Below are positions 11,901 to 26,900 of a stretch of 64,000 nucleotides of DNA, one piece after another. The stretch covers positions 25,590,295-25,654,294 of the forward strand of contig OU015524.1 of NCBI GenBank assembly GCA_907165065.1, given 5' to 3'. The DNA is from Caprimulgus europaeus (lineage: Eukaryota; Chordata; Aves; Caprimulgiformes; Caprimulgidae). A model generated the notes under the pieces. The model was not told the origin of the DNA, ran no database searches, and saw only the letters and a list, made by a program, of their open reading frames with translations. Positions within the stretch are counted from its first letter, which is position 1. The number at the start of each line of letters is the position of its first letter. The position numbers and the translations under genes were made by a program.

Positions 11901-14900
11901 AAAGAAAATAAAATTTCTTTAGTTTAGCTACACACAGCACTACTCATTTTGGATTCTTTTCAGAGTGTTCTTTAGTACTGTTCTAGCATCACCACAATGA
12001 CCTCTACAGAATGACGTAGTAAAATCCTTTCCAGCTGCAAAACAGAGGAAGTTCAACACATGCTTAAGAAAGTTTTATGCATAAGGTGCTGGCATATCTG
12101 TAAGAGTTGATGCCAACTCATCATCCCTTTCACTGATGCACATTACTTATGTATCCTTACACAAATTCTGCGCTGAACACCACCCAAGTTATTTCTAAAG
12201 TGTTTAATCTGCTATTCAATAAGAATAATTTTATTATGTTGCCGACAGTGAAGCTCAAACAAGATGACTGCGTAGCCTCACTTGACATGTATGAGCGTCT
12301 TTCTCCCGGCTCGCTTGAAAGCAGCCCTGATCACGGGAATCCTTGAAGCTCTTCAAAACTTCGCCCACTTGCAAAGGTGCACTTGAACGTGTGCACGCTT
12401 GCTATTACTATGTTTCATCTTGAACATCTAACTCAGAGAAATCAATAAATCCAAGTTTGATGCTGTCTACGGTGCTTAACGTTGCACAGCACAGCAAACA
12501 CCAAGTGGCACACAGAACATCAGCCTGGGTCCAAAGCAATACAATACAGCACTGCAACGAGGCAGGAATAGTTAACGGCAACCTCTGGGTTATGAGAGCT
12601 GCAGTTTCACTGTGATGGGATTACAATCCTCCTGGCAGCTACCTTACGCAGAGTTAGACCCTGCTTGCCCCAGCTGTTTTCCACTGCAATGCTATGGAAG
12701 CCACGCACTGCTTTCCAGTTCAAATGTTGTTCTTTTGAAAAAGTCTTAAAACATTTTTGCAATTGCAATTTTCATATGGCTGAGATCTTAATCTGACAAG
12801 ATGATCATGTTCATACATTTCTATACATAAATGAAATTTGTAATTTAAGAATACCTCAAGTGATGAACTGGCCCATTATATTCAATAACTATTTAGACAA
12901 AGTTGAACAGTAACCTGATAAATTATACTGCAAAAGGCTGGCTCAGATATCGTAAGTCTGAGTCCACAACCTCATTACAGGCAGCCACACTGCTTTTAAG
13001 ATTACACACCCAGCTCTATTTTAAGGTGGGTTTTTTCATTACCCCCTCTTTAGTTACTGCCAATCTCTTGCGAGTAGCCCACAGATAACAAGAGTTTTTT
13101 CATGTTTAGGAAAAACAGTACCAAAATTATATTACCGCAGATTATTTTTATTATTTCCATGGTTGGATTTAATGTTTGAATTTAAGTGAAGTGAACAAAT
13201 CACAGAAGTGCCACCTACCTGCTTAATGCTTATGATTTCTCTAAAACTATTAAAAGTAGGTGCCAAAATGTATCAATACATTTGACGAAATAAATCTATT
13301 TCAAACGTACAAACTAAATGTCCTCATGCTCAAGTTGACTTCCAAGTTCAAGCCTAACACACACATGGTAGCTTTTAGTACAGCAACCATGGCTACTTTC
13401 TTCTAAACACAGAGTCAGTGCCCAAGGCAGTATGGCTCCTTCATGCATAAGTCTACTAGCTCAAGCAATTATTTTGAAGCAAGAGATCAGGGTCCTTAGC
13501 CTGAGGGATGGGAGGTTAACACCTACACCACTCTCACTCCAGGAGGGAGACTCTCCTAAGAGCAGGTAAGTAACAGAGGAACTGTAACAACACTTTGCTC
13601 CTGGCGTTAAGGTTCTCTCCCACCTCCATGTTATGCAGTGGCAAAGGAAGGGGAAACAATACATGTAAGAAGTCCATGTAAATTCAATGGAAACAGGTTT
13701 CTTCCAGAAGGCCAGATTTCTTGCCCCACCCTTAAGTATTGAGGCTGACTACCTTTCTAAAACACAAAACATTCCCTAGAGAAGAGGCTAGAAGACTAGA
13801 ACTTCTCTCCAGGGAGTCATCACTAACCCCAATTCTCTTTTGCCCATGCTCCAGTTTTATCATTTACCTCGTTGGTCACATAGTGCTACAGCTTAACAAA
13901 AGCTAAATGCACTTTTATTGCTTCTCAAACTGATGCTTAGTGAGAGCTCCCATAACTAAACTATGAAAATGCAAGATGGTTTGAATCCTTTCATGCTAAG
14001 GTAGCACAATGAACTTGGATTTTCCCCATTTCTCCAGCAAGCATTCTACTTATTAGACTATATCATGTTAAAAATAAGCATCTCCTCTAGTTGCCTTGGG
14101 GAACAAAATTTAAAAAGTGAGCTTGTTAGCAATACTGAGAGGATGAACTTAAAACAGAAAACAGTTTGGAGATGCAAATCCCAGTCTGAGGCATGCAAGT
14201 TGAGAGATATGAGTTCAGACACACCATGCTCTTCAGCATTTCCATTCACACTTCAAAATAAACCAAACTTTGGGTTCAGTCATCTGGCTAATAACCACCA
14301 GGTATGGCACACCTGACAACCTTGCACTGATATTCTGATCCAACTGAAGGTTTTATGCTAAAACTTCATCTGCTCTTTTAAAGGTGAACAGTACAGAGAA
14401 ATAAAGCAGATGTATATAACTGAGCTGATATCTTAAAAAAGATGGTCCATAGAAGCAAGTCCATACACAGTGTCTTCAAGACAGCATTAGGCTCGCCAGA
14501 TATTTCCCTTGCATGATCCTTGATTAGGCAGTGCATGTTAAAGCAAGACAAGAGTCAGTTTTCCTTCACATAAATAAAATAATTGCAAATTAACAGTATC
14601 AATAGCCTACTAAAAAATGCTGTTTTTTTCTCCAATAAGATCATTAGTCAAGTATCCATATCCAGCTTTGGACTCTTAAAAGGCCTCCACTGGGTAGATA
14701 TCTGCTCTTTTACTCCCCCATGAACAGAGAAAAGTAACTGTAAAGCAGCGTTACTTCTGCTTTTTCCTACTTTAAGAATATGGAGAGATGTCTTAATAAC
14801 TGTTTGCTTCAATTTTTTTTTTTACTTTACCTATTAATTCAATCTTCCACTTTTAGAGAAATTCATCTAAGGTGATTTAAAAGATGATTTAAGGGACTTT

Positions 14901-17900
14901 TTGGTACTACTACAGTTGTTAAACCCAGCTTAGCTTTTCTATTTGAGATTTAATATGGGTAACTGAAAGACTAGTGTCATGTTGCTTGAATGAATTCCCT
15001 AAATATTCTGACTAGTTTTGCTGTAAGACCAGATAAGGTTTAGGTTTTCATTAGAAGGAAATACAAACATAAGCCTGACTACCTCTTCGAATCCTTTGCA
15101 TCAGATTTCAAGTTGCTACTACTATTAACATACCTTGTACTGCAAGAAGCTGCTCTTCTGTGGTCCAACGGGCATTGATTTTCTGATTAGACTATTAAAA
15201 TTAGAAAAATGGTACAAAGATCATTAAAACATTTCAACAGCCACATAGTATCTGAGCATCAGAATGTGTTCTACTTGCACTACGTTTTGTAACATAGGTA
15301 AAAACCTCTTGCTTATAAGCCATAAATTTATAGTTTAAGATTGCTTTCATGAAGAGGAACTAGCATTTAAGGATTTGGGCTTAGAACTACACCAAGAGTT
15401 TTTCCTCTGTTTTACTGCAGTTCTTAATATCAGCTATATCATAACTTATGCACAAGTTAATCTTTATGCAGACAGAATCTGAATTTATAGTTACATTTAT
15501 CTAAACTATTAGGACTTTGTGTCTGAAGTGTTTTGCATTCACGTTTATGTTCCATATCCAAGCCCTCAAAACAAGCAAAAAGAACTTCAGTAGTAATAAA
15601 TCATTTACTTCAGATGCCCAAATGTATATATAGTTGTGTTTTCACACAGAACACAGAATTTACTGCTAGCACTCTACATTATCTACTTCTAATCAGAAAA
15701 AAATCCCATATATCAGGGCTCAATTTCAGCTCCCTATTGTCATGAACAGACATGATATTTCAGTTTTTCCTGCTTTTTTATTCATCCAGCTGCCACAAAA
15801 AAGCCTACCACTAATTTCTTATAAAGAAGCCAGACTCACCCCTGCATGCAATTCAATGGACCTTGTTTAAGCTGCTGCTGAAATGCAAACACTGTCCTGC
15901 AGCAAAACACATTTCCGTAGCTTCTCACTAGTGTAAGTGCAAGGCCACAAGCTCTAATATTTTTTTCTGATTTACCTCAGGAGGTTTGAATTCTTCAATC
16001 CCGCCTTCCATTTTCTGTTTAAGTGCACTGTTTACTTGCTTAGCATTTTGAACCTTGGTCAAAAACAACAAAGTTAATCAGCTCCACAAAGAAAGTTGGT
16101 CACTTTACACATATATCTTCACTAGGATTGCCACAAGTGTACCTCCTAAGTTAGAAAGAGAAATATTATGGTTTAAGGCTTCACTACTTTTAATTGTTTT
16201 AAAATATATTTTAAAAATACAGCACAGTTTACTATGGAGAGAAAAATATTTAAGCCAGTCTTTCAAAAGAACAGTTTGTCTGCAGGAATATTAAAAGCAG
16301 GACATAACAAACAAATTTTAATAATGAGGCATGTTCTTGAAAAAGAATGCAGAATATTCTAGACACAAAACTTGGTTCTTAGAAATCTAAGTGAGATGTA
16401 CTGTACACATTAACTTCTTCCTTCTCCAAAAAGCACTTAAAAAAAAAAAAAAACATTTATGAGAGGTTTTCAGTTAGTTCCTTCTGACAGACTGCTTTTT
16501 ATTGACCTTAGATCATCATTATTTCCTTTAAGGGTGATTCTTGAAATGATTTCAAATATTTAAATAAAGTATCTTGGTCTACAAAAAGGAAAGAGCTTCC
16601 AAATCATACATATGAATATATATTAACCATTTAAACCTGACAGCAATGCACATAACGTAACGTAAGGAAGAAAATGGTTTTGCATACTATGGTGCACAGC
16701 TATTACAAGTTTTCTTAAGTATGGACACAAAAGCAGACAACTCAGTGGGAGATTCCAAAGACTGCATCTCTGAGATCACTGCAAGAAAAAAAGAGAAACA
16801 CAACCTCAAGGCTGCAACTCACCTACACTCGGGCTAAAGAGTGAAACCCACCTATGCTATTTAGCCCCAGAGTCCTGCTGTGACAGAAAGAAGCGTATTT
16901 CTCCTGTAAAAGAATACAAGGGAGCAAAAACCCCACAAAACCCTCTATTCACTCCATGATTTTGCAACATGGCAGCTCTCAGCAGTCTACAAGGAGGCAG
17001 AAATTCCAGGAGATAAGCCTTGACTTTGTAGCCCCATCGCTCCTAGAAAGCAAGCATGCACATACTGCTGTACCTTTAGAAACTGAATAGATTCTGTGTT
17101 TCAACTTTAAGTGCCAAAAGTTAACCTCTTCATGCAAAGGATGCAGGCAATTGTCCTCTTAAAGGTGAAGACTACAAAGCTTTTCTAAATTTAATAAGAA
17201 GCAGAAATCTCATCAATTCAGGGAAATAACCAGGCCCATGATTTCCCCCCATCCCCATACTTTCATGGTATGTGGGGAAGGACATCCAGAAAAACAGCTA
17301 CAATTTTAAGCATAACAGACGTAATTTCCTCTGCTTCATTGGTGTTATTCTCACTTGCCACACAAATACTTTTAACAAAGTTAAAAAAAATAAAATCAAA
17401 TATGATTTTGTTTTTCTCCTGTCCCCAAACCTGTAACATTGTTTTCATGTCACACTCTTCTTCCCTTTTTTATTTAAAAAAAAAAAAAAGTAATCTTGTT
17501 TCATGTTATGCACAAAAGCAGACAAACATAAAAAACAAAACTGAAAAATAGCTAGGCAGCTAGTGTCTAGCATTTCTGGTGATAACTGTGGAACAAAATT
17601 AGGAAGACTCACATTAAAGAAGTTTCCAAATCTTCACAGATAATCTTCAAAACCAATTACAATCAGAACAATCCGAGATGAAAACAAAACAAGACCAATA
17701 ACCCATGGTACCTGTCGCTTTAATGAGATTAGTTCCATATCCAGCTGTCTAAGAATTGTGTTGGCTGCATTGGGACTACAGGAAACAGCTATCACATCTT
17801 CCTGGGTCAGGTACATGCCTTTTGGTGGACGGCATTTGGAACGCTGAGAATGGTGGCGATGTTGCAAGCTCTGATACTCTCTTCTACCCAGACCGATTTT

Positions 17901-20900
17901 GCTGGTCTGAACAGGCTGCTCGTTATTGCCCTTCAATTTACAAGAAATAAATCATTAAAGAACAACAGTATCTTGTATACAACTTTATTCATTAATAAAG
18001 TATCACATAGCACTGTAATGTCATATTTATGACAAAGAAAACCTAAGCTAATATACTCCTCTGCATGCAGTATCCAAATTAAATCTTGCATATGAGCTGA
18101 TGCTCCATACCAGTAATTTGCTGGATAAACCTGCATTAGTCTTAGAAAGGTCAGTTTTCAGAACATTTTAATTTTTTTTAAATATGGCTGAAAATACAAT
18201 AAATGATATAGAAATCACAATCTGAATACTGTGAAAGAGGGCACAAATCAAGAACCTCTTGCAGAAGGTAAAGAACATATATATTACATGTTTAAACCAA
18301 GTAACCAGTGAATTTACACATTTATTTCTGGTCAGATATAAAGAGTTCAGGTGGGAGAAGAATGAGAGAAAGTCAACCAGAACAGGGAAGAATGCAAGAT
18401 GACACTTTTCCCTGCTGCAAGCACTCTATGGAAAGCAATAGTGCTGTTTGCTTTGGGAAGGGATTTGAGATTTAGAAGAGAGAGGATGGAGGTACTTTTG
18501 CAGTCATTATAAAAATCCATGTAATTTAGCAAACTTAAGTTTTTGTTGTTTGTTTTTTTGAAGTGGAAAGGGATAGCAAAGAGGAGATGAAGTTGTTGCA
18601 ACTGCTGTTTTGATATGTTTATACACAAAAAAATTTCAGCTTTGTCTACAATGGGCATTGTTGCACAACAGCTAGTCTGTGTGTACATGACTCCTATAGA
18701 GCAACCAGGTAGGCTCCCTACAGACGAGGGGTAAAGAAACAAAATTACTTTCTCTGCAAGGATTTTCCAATTCAAAGCAATGCTTAGTACCAGAACAGAG
18801 ATGGGATTCGGGCTTTTTGCCACTTCAAGCAGCTCCCTACTGCTCTTCTCTACTGCAATCCATGCAGGTTAAGAAGAGGTGGTCATCTGATCACAGTTGA
18901 AGAGAAAACAAACTGTGGCAGCCATTATCATTATGTTCTGTAGCATCAGTACAGATCAGCAAGCAGCATTTTGCTCTACTCTGTTTGACCTTCTGCCACG
19001 TTCTCTTCCCACTAATGTAGTATCTTAACCCAGGCCACAGAATTGATAGAGGCCACCTTAAAAGCACTTAAGATATTTGCTCTTCCTTGGAAAGTTGATA
19101 TAGAGCCTTACATCTTTGACATCTAAAAATCCCAACTGGCCCAGAAGTATACTTCTAGCCCATTTATACCATTTGTTTTTCAGTTCTGCATTTCTCTTTC
19201 AGTATGAAATTGCAGTTCCTGTCTGTTCAATATGTATTTAAAGTGAAAATATTCTCTCAAGCTTTTGTCTTGCCAAGATAGTGTTTCACTTGTTTTAGTT
19301 TTCTCTGGTAACGGAAAGTTTCCATTGCTTTGCCTGTTCAAGTAGCCTACTCAGTTTATATTTTGCTTAGGAAGTGAAAGTACGCAAATCCTACCAGAAA
19401 TATGAGATCACAAAATTATCTTATGTAGATCCAAACAGCCCCTCAGAAACTGCAAACCAAACTGTCCTGTTCCTAGAAGTCTATCAACACTCTACTTTCA
19501 TTCTGGACTGTGTGTAATGGTTCAAACAACAACCAAGGAGAATAAACTGAACAGAACAGCTCTTATTCAGAAGTGGCTTAAGCAGCAACTCAAATCAACA
19601 GATTGCAAGAATATTGTTACAATAGCAGAGTGAAAAGTGGAAAGGTTCATTATTAGATCTTGTGCCATTTCAAATTCTAAAAACCATATCCTGACATGTT
19701 AAACAAAATTTCAAACTCTTTTACAGAAAGGGGCAATTGTCCTTTTTTTACCCCTGAGATATATTGAAGGTCACTGCAAAGCTGAGAATGGATTCTAAAC
19801 CTACCAATCTCATCAGCATCATTTTTAGTAGAACTGCAAAGTTTTGTTAATAATCCTAGATATTACTTCATGGGCATGTCGAGGTTTTTCCATTACCTCT
19901 CCTCTCATATTCTCAAGAAGCATGAACTGTCTCATTTTAGGAAAATCCCAAATGCATTAAGTCAATCAAGGAAACAATCATTTACATGCTTAAGTGTTTT
20001 TCTAGTCTTGTTCATAAATAACTCAATGTTTACCAAAAGAACCTCAAAAAAACCCCAAACCTGAACATACCCTAAACACATTTATCTATAAAGCTAACAG
20101 TAAGTCCTCATTAGAGGAGACAAAAATGTTTTTCTCTAAATTTATTACTAGAAAGCATCTCAATAAAGTAACGTATTAGTTGAAATGCATAATCTCACTG
20201 TGGCTTTGAAAGAACAAAAAAGTTTATTCTTGGAAAAATGTCATTTAATTTTAAAATGCAAAGATTTAGATTCCAATAATTCACAACCAGTAAAACTGTA
20301 AACATATGAACAAGACAGAGGCAGGGAGAATGTTGTTTTACCAGGCAGCGATAGTACCCATCTTGTATAAAACTTGAAGATCTCTCAGGAGATAGTGAAA
20401 GTAACGAGAGATGCATTTATGTCCAGAGAATGGCAAAAGTATATGATAGTTTTGTTTTACTCAGAAGTTGTCAAGGTCTTGATCATCTAAAAACCCTGTG
20501 ATTTCAGCAGGCTGCAAGCTAAACTGCTTTACTTCAAGTCATACTACTTCACAGTAACACATTCACAGAAAACAAACAAACTGACATTCACCGTTAAGCT
20601 ATCTGTTACCTCCTTTTTGGCTTCTTTTTTGGGATCATAATCACTATCATTTCCATCCATTGGATGAGCTTCTTCTACGTCATCATCACTGAGGACAGAT
20701 TATAAGAAGCCAGTCATTTAATCTACTTTTTAACACTAAATATAAATATGCATCAGGGTAAGACAGAATTATCTACTCCAAGTATATGGCATCTCAGAGT
20801 TATTAGTAGTTTTCACAAGAGAGCTGTTACAAACATATTTCCTTTATTAAATTCTAGTTATTATTATGACAAACAAGCAATCCTAATCCTGTAGTTTCAA

Positions 20901-23900
20901 AGTGACTTTAAGCAGTGCTGGTACTGTTGCCAAAAAAATTAGTGTCACCTTTCTCCAATTCAACCACTTGTGCCAGCATCCACACTTACACGGTCAACTA
21001 TACCAAGGCTACAAATAACCTCTCATTTGCCACGTTAGTTTTAATAGATCGATTTTCAAACCACTGAACCAGGTGGATGAATAAACCCTTGCTGAAGATG
21101 GGAAAACATAAGACTGCTTTTTCACTAAAGTGCTCAAGATCTAGCAATTTTTTGGGGGTGGGGGGCTAGGAGGAATGAAATTTGCTGAATTAGATCAAAG
21201 AGAAAAGGTTGAAAAGATAACAGTTAGTTTAGTCAACTCCAATCCAGTCATTCACACAATATAATTTCTAAATAAATGAATGTAAAAACACCACAAAAAT
21301 TTCTAGTTATTAAAAAAAACCTTCAAATGTTGTATTAGAAGTAAATTGATTCTCTTCTGTAATTTTTCAGCTATAAGGTCACAAAGTAAGCATATGAATT
21401 TCAGATTTCAATTCTTTTCAATAACACATAATTAAATAGGCTGTTCTGCTCTAGCTAGGCACTTTTCTGTAGATGTGAAAATCATAATTCCTAACAAACA
21501 TTAATATTTACTTATACAGACAACATATTAAAGCACTTTTCAAAAAGTGCAAGTTAATACTCAAGTATACTAAGTGAAATGTAATTTTAATTTCATAGTA
21601 ACTAGGGGAAGCATCATTCCCTTCTATACAAGACAAATTAAAATTATTTTGAGCTCTAGTTCTCTTTGATAGTGGTTCTAAATCTCCTAAGATAAGATTT
21701 TATATAGTTTTGTTATAAAACAGTACTTGGGCATTCTAATTGCTACTGCTCTTTATAGTGGGTGATCTTTCAGTTTTAATTCCATTCTAATTCCATTAAA
21801 AAAAACCCAAACAAAAATACCCCCCGAAACAATGAAACACAAAAAACTCACACACCCACAAAAGCACTCTCCTCCCTACCCAATAATATAGGGTTAGACT
21901 TCTCAAATAAAGCATTGTTTCTAAACCACATTCCCAGACTTCAGGTATTTTGAAATCCTTGTTTTTACAGTTATCCATTAAAGTGCTCGAGTGGGTTATT
22001 ACAACTCACATTGACTGGATGATAAAGAGTTCTTAAAGCACAGGTACCAAACCCCTTGCTAAAAGCAGACATCACCACAGATGCTCAAACCTAAAAACAT
22101 GGTTCACATTGAAACATAATGGCTGGAAATTACTCTGACATTTTTACCTAGAAAGACTTCAGTCTCTGGTTAGCTACTTGAGAATACAAAACTTACCTGT
22201 CACCTTGATTATTTCTATTGGCTAGTTTTCGAGCCTGCCGATCCATCAAACTTGTCCTAGAGCGAGTTTTTTTCCAAGAATAGTAATATTTTACAAGGCT
22301 TGCAATAGTCTTGTCTGGAAGCTAGAAGAATTCATTAACATATTAATACTTTTTAAAATTAAAATTACCCCCAAGATTATAACTCTACTCCATTTAACAA
22401 CCACATTTACCCAAATATTTTAAAGGCATGGATGAGATGGAAAGGAGGGATGTATTTCATATACATTTAAAAAAAACCCCAAAATAGGAAGAGGGGAGAG
22501 GTTTTTTTTATTAAGAGTGAAAAAGATATAGGTCCAAGAGACATGATGAAATTCAAGGTTGCTCCTGAAGCTTTTACACAAAAAATCAACATGAAATTTT
22601 AGCCCAACAGGAGTCTTTGTTTTTAGTGCATCTGAACTTTTTAATGCTTCTAATTAAAATACTACTTTACCATTTGCTGGATCCTGTGAAAGCTCTTTCC
22701 ATGGAAGCTAAATGCTTGTTCAAATAGGACTTTATCTTCAACCGTCCATTCGTCAGGAAAAGGAGTGAAGTTAGGGAGATCCGCAAGGGACTTCTCAATA
22801 TTGTGTTTATGCCAGAACAACATGCCGAGAGCCTTTGAAAAGAAATAGTCCCTTTTTGGATTTAGTCAACTTTCTAAAATGCTGAGACAAGTTAAATACA
22901 AAAAGGCAATTTATTTATTTAAAATAAAATCTGACTATCGGAACCCCTTCTCAAAATGTATTTACAGTGTTATTGGCTACATATTACAGGTTACAAAATT
23001 CTCTTTGGAGAGGACACAAAGAGTGGGCACATCTATACTTGATTAAAGGTATGAAAGCTAGACAATTTAAGGTTGGCATGGCAGCAGTAATTCTGAAGTA
23101 GCGTGAACTAGGCTAATAGGCTCAAATCTGACCTGCTTTCTTCCTTTACAAGACTATCACCTACACAGTTCCTTATAGGTCTTCAGGCCTTTATTACCAG
23201 CCCACTCAAAAAAGAAAATAAAGATACTTTTCAGCAGCCAGAGGATCATCCAAAATGCAAGTCTGAAAGTTCAAAGTGAGAGTGGTCTTTCTACAACTCT
23301 CCAATCCACAAATAACAGCACGGCCACTTCCATGTCATGCGCACCTAATAAGGAATGGAAATTAAATATACTTTCTTACATAACTTCATTTCTTGATGTT
23401 CTTAAAGAATTTTATGCTGATTTGACTTTCTGCCAGAGAATCAATCACAGATTTGATGTCCAGTCTGGCATGGGAATCGGGAAATGTAATCCACTCAGTT
23501 TCAACCACACAGCGCAGACATAATCACCAGTTGCTCATCAGCTTTCCAAACTCCTGATTTCACATCTTCTAACAACCTGGACACAGCAAGTCTCTTTTTC
23601 TTGTTAAAATGGCAAGTGACAAGCACCTCTTGCACAGATTTCTATTCCACTGTGAACAGTCTACAAATACTTTGTACCAGAAGTTGTGTTGAAATTTAGT
23701 CTTTTTTGTAGACTTATTTTGAGATCCCTCAGTTCCTTCTCTGCCCTAACAAAAGCTAAGCCATAAATAAGTATCACCGAACTGCAGGTATTCTGGACAC
23801 TGTAACACTGGCAGCCTCTTTTTCAGGTAGCAGTTAACTAGTAAGTCTTTACTATTATGTGAGCTTCCATCCTCCAAAAACTCATCACACAACTTGCTTC

Positions 23901-26900
23901 CACTTATACACCAAATATTTTTTGCAATAGATAATCTCACTTTTACATAAATTAGTTAATTTATGAAGAAACTTGCAACAAAACTAAACACAGACCAGCA
24001 AAATTTTATCTGGTACTTTTTACAGGATAGTGACTAAAGGCTATTAAAAAAAAAAAGCAAACTTGTTTGTTACTCTCAAACCTATCACTTGATTCTGTTT
24101 TTCCATCTCTGAAAAAACTCAAAGTTTGTTTGCCTCTTTAAAAAAAAAAAAAAAATATGCAAGGAAGCTTTCAAGTGCTGTCCCTAGCACAATTAATGGT
24201 TCAAAATTGTACCATATTTGAATTATAATATTAAACACTAAATTTGTAAGCTGCTTTCCTAAGAAATTCTTTAGCCAAATATACACACACAATTGCATGA
24301 CATGCCCAGTGTATCAAGAAACATACCAAACCTTTCAAAAGTGCACATTACAAGCTGAGCATGTCATGAAAACAAAGAGCTCAATCTTTTGCAGAGAATC
24401 CAGACCACAACTGTATGCAGATCCATTTAACTGCAGTGTTTGCTGCCGTGCCTGAAGAGAAACAGCGTTAATTAATGATAACCAAGGGGAACAAAAAAAA
24501 GAAGAAAAAAAAAAAAGACTTGTGTTATACTTTCATATAAAAAAATCCTTTAAATGAGCAATGCCATTTCATAGCACTTACCTGTTCCACATTGTATCCA
24601 TGTTTTTCTTTTGCTATTGCTATATATTCATCCACTGTAATAAACCAATATCATAATTATTCGTTAGTACTTTTAGTTCTGCTATAAGGTGACACAGAAT
24701 TAGCCATCTAACACAGGAAAACAGTCTTCCCATGCTTTAATACACTGCATAGGCCCAGGCCCCCAAACATTATATTCATAGCTTTATTAATAATACATAA
24801 GCCTGCTGGTTTTAATCCAACATTTAATTTTATAAATTTTTTACACAAGCTAGTTCTCAGTGAAAAAGATGCTTTCTTTCACATATTTACTGCAACAAAG
24901 CTCATAATTTCTTTATTTGAATCAGAGACTAGCTGGTTATTGAAAAGCTCTCTTCTTGGAACCCATTCCTAAGAATACAGACACACTGTGGGGCTGTTCA
25001 GACACCCGACTTAGTTTTAAATTCAACTACTTCTACTGTTCATATTCCCAAACATGTTAAAAATTAATGTAAAGAGATCCTAGATCAATGATTATGCATA
25101 TCTTCAATACTAATATGGTTTTCACTGACCAATATTAATTTAACCATGACATGAAGTAAGTTTTCAAAAGAAAATATGAAAATTCAATCATTAGGTCATG
25201 AAATTCACCAATAACATTTTAAAGATCATATTTGGCCATACTAGAGCCAGCTTTGAGTTTAATACTTCCCATCATTTTGCAATTAAGTTCTGATAGTTTT
25301 GATCTTCAATAGGTACTTTTTTATTTTTAAAGAAACAAACTCTTTCCATTCATCCTCTACACTTCACAATTAAGTGCCAACCACATGTAGTTGAAAGGAA
25401 GCATGAATGAGAAAAGGAAATAATTATATTCTCATTGTTCAAATAGACCAGAGATGTCCTTGACATGAACTGCTGTAGCAAAGAGTTAATTGTACTTTAA
25501 AGGCATGAAGAAAGTGTTTCATAGTCATAGTTTGAGAGTATTTTATTTCTAACTGTTCTACAGTAGTAGAAGGTAAGATCCCTCAAACGTAAAGGGACAC
25601 AAACTCTAACTAATGGTAATAGGTAGAAACCATCCTGAGGATCAGGTTCTCATGACTGCATCCTCAAAGTTTACTCCTCTATATTATATAAGGGAAATTC
25701 TTGAATAGGTAAGACAGGAATAATAATTCCCCCTTGAACTGGGCCTCAACATATCTTTTTCTGAATTTATCCACTGCAACTCCTTCTCCTAGAAATTTAG
25801 AGCACCAAGGTCCTCATGTTTAGATGTTTTATTCTTTCACTAATAACTGAAGGTTTTGCAGACACTGATGATGATACAACACAGGCAGTGTGGTCTGAAA
25901 CAAAGACTTAACTACAAAATAAGAGGTGATCTTTTCTTTCCCTGGAGTTCTCTAAACAAAACAAAACAAAACAAAAGACCTTTGTGTTTAATTTACTAAT
26001 TTGCAGTTCCACTGTATACAAAATAAAGAGTGAAGAGGCACACTAGAGAAAAAATTATATAGTTATACTTAAGCATCCAAATTCCTAAGCAAGAAAGGAC
26101 TTACACTTGGCATCTGGAATATTATGATATGGAGACCATACAAGCATCCCTCCATTATCTTTATCAGTATATTTTGTGGCACCTGTAAGAAAACAAGGAA
26201 GTCTCAGTATTTATAAATACTATCTAGAGAACAACTATTCACAGGACAGTCAGTCCAGCTGGAGCTTCCCCCAGCTCAGGGCAGGTGGGGGTGAGGAACC
26301 ATTAATTCTACATTATTTCCTTAAGACACTGAACGGCTGAATTTGAACACTACTCTTAAGAGGTTCAATCACAACTGGATAATAGACAGGATCCTGGTTA
26401 CCACAATCGAAGCATTAAAGTGCATTGCTAAAGTTGGGATGGATGCAAAATTTAGAGGTCCTTGTGTTGGAACAGTCCTCCAGAAGTTATGATTAGTACT
26501 CTGTCACTATCACAGCAGTATCAAGATCTACTGTGTTAAGTTAGGCTTCCTTAAAACAAAAAATATGAGATAGGGGGTAGAACACAGTCACCATTCTCTG
26601 ATCCTTTCTGCAAGGAACTATACAAACAATTATGCCAGAAACAATTCTGTCCATCTTTCTCTACAGTTTTAATCTTCATAGCCAACCAAATTGTGTAGCT
26701 GTAGGAAGTAGTTAGTTATAACAGTAATTTTTTTGTTGGGTTGCTGTTAAGTGTGAGGTTGGGCTCTTTTATTTTGCTTGTTTCTCTGTGCTTCACTTCA
26801 ACCTCAATGGAGCAAGGGAAGTAGCCCAAGCCACCTAACCTGCCAGGAAAACCACTTCTACAATACTGATGCAACTTAGTACAAAGCATTAAACCACAGT

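Noticed and set aside
18347..18823. 158-codon minus-strand open frame in RCOR3 intron 7
   Set aside because: No recognisable domain, no convincing splice sites, ordinary intronic composition.
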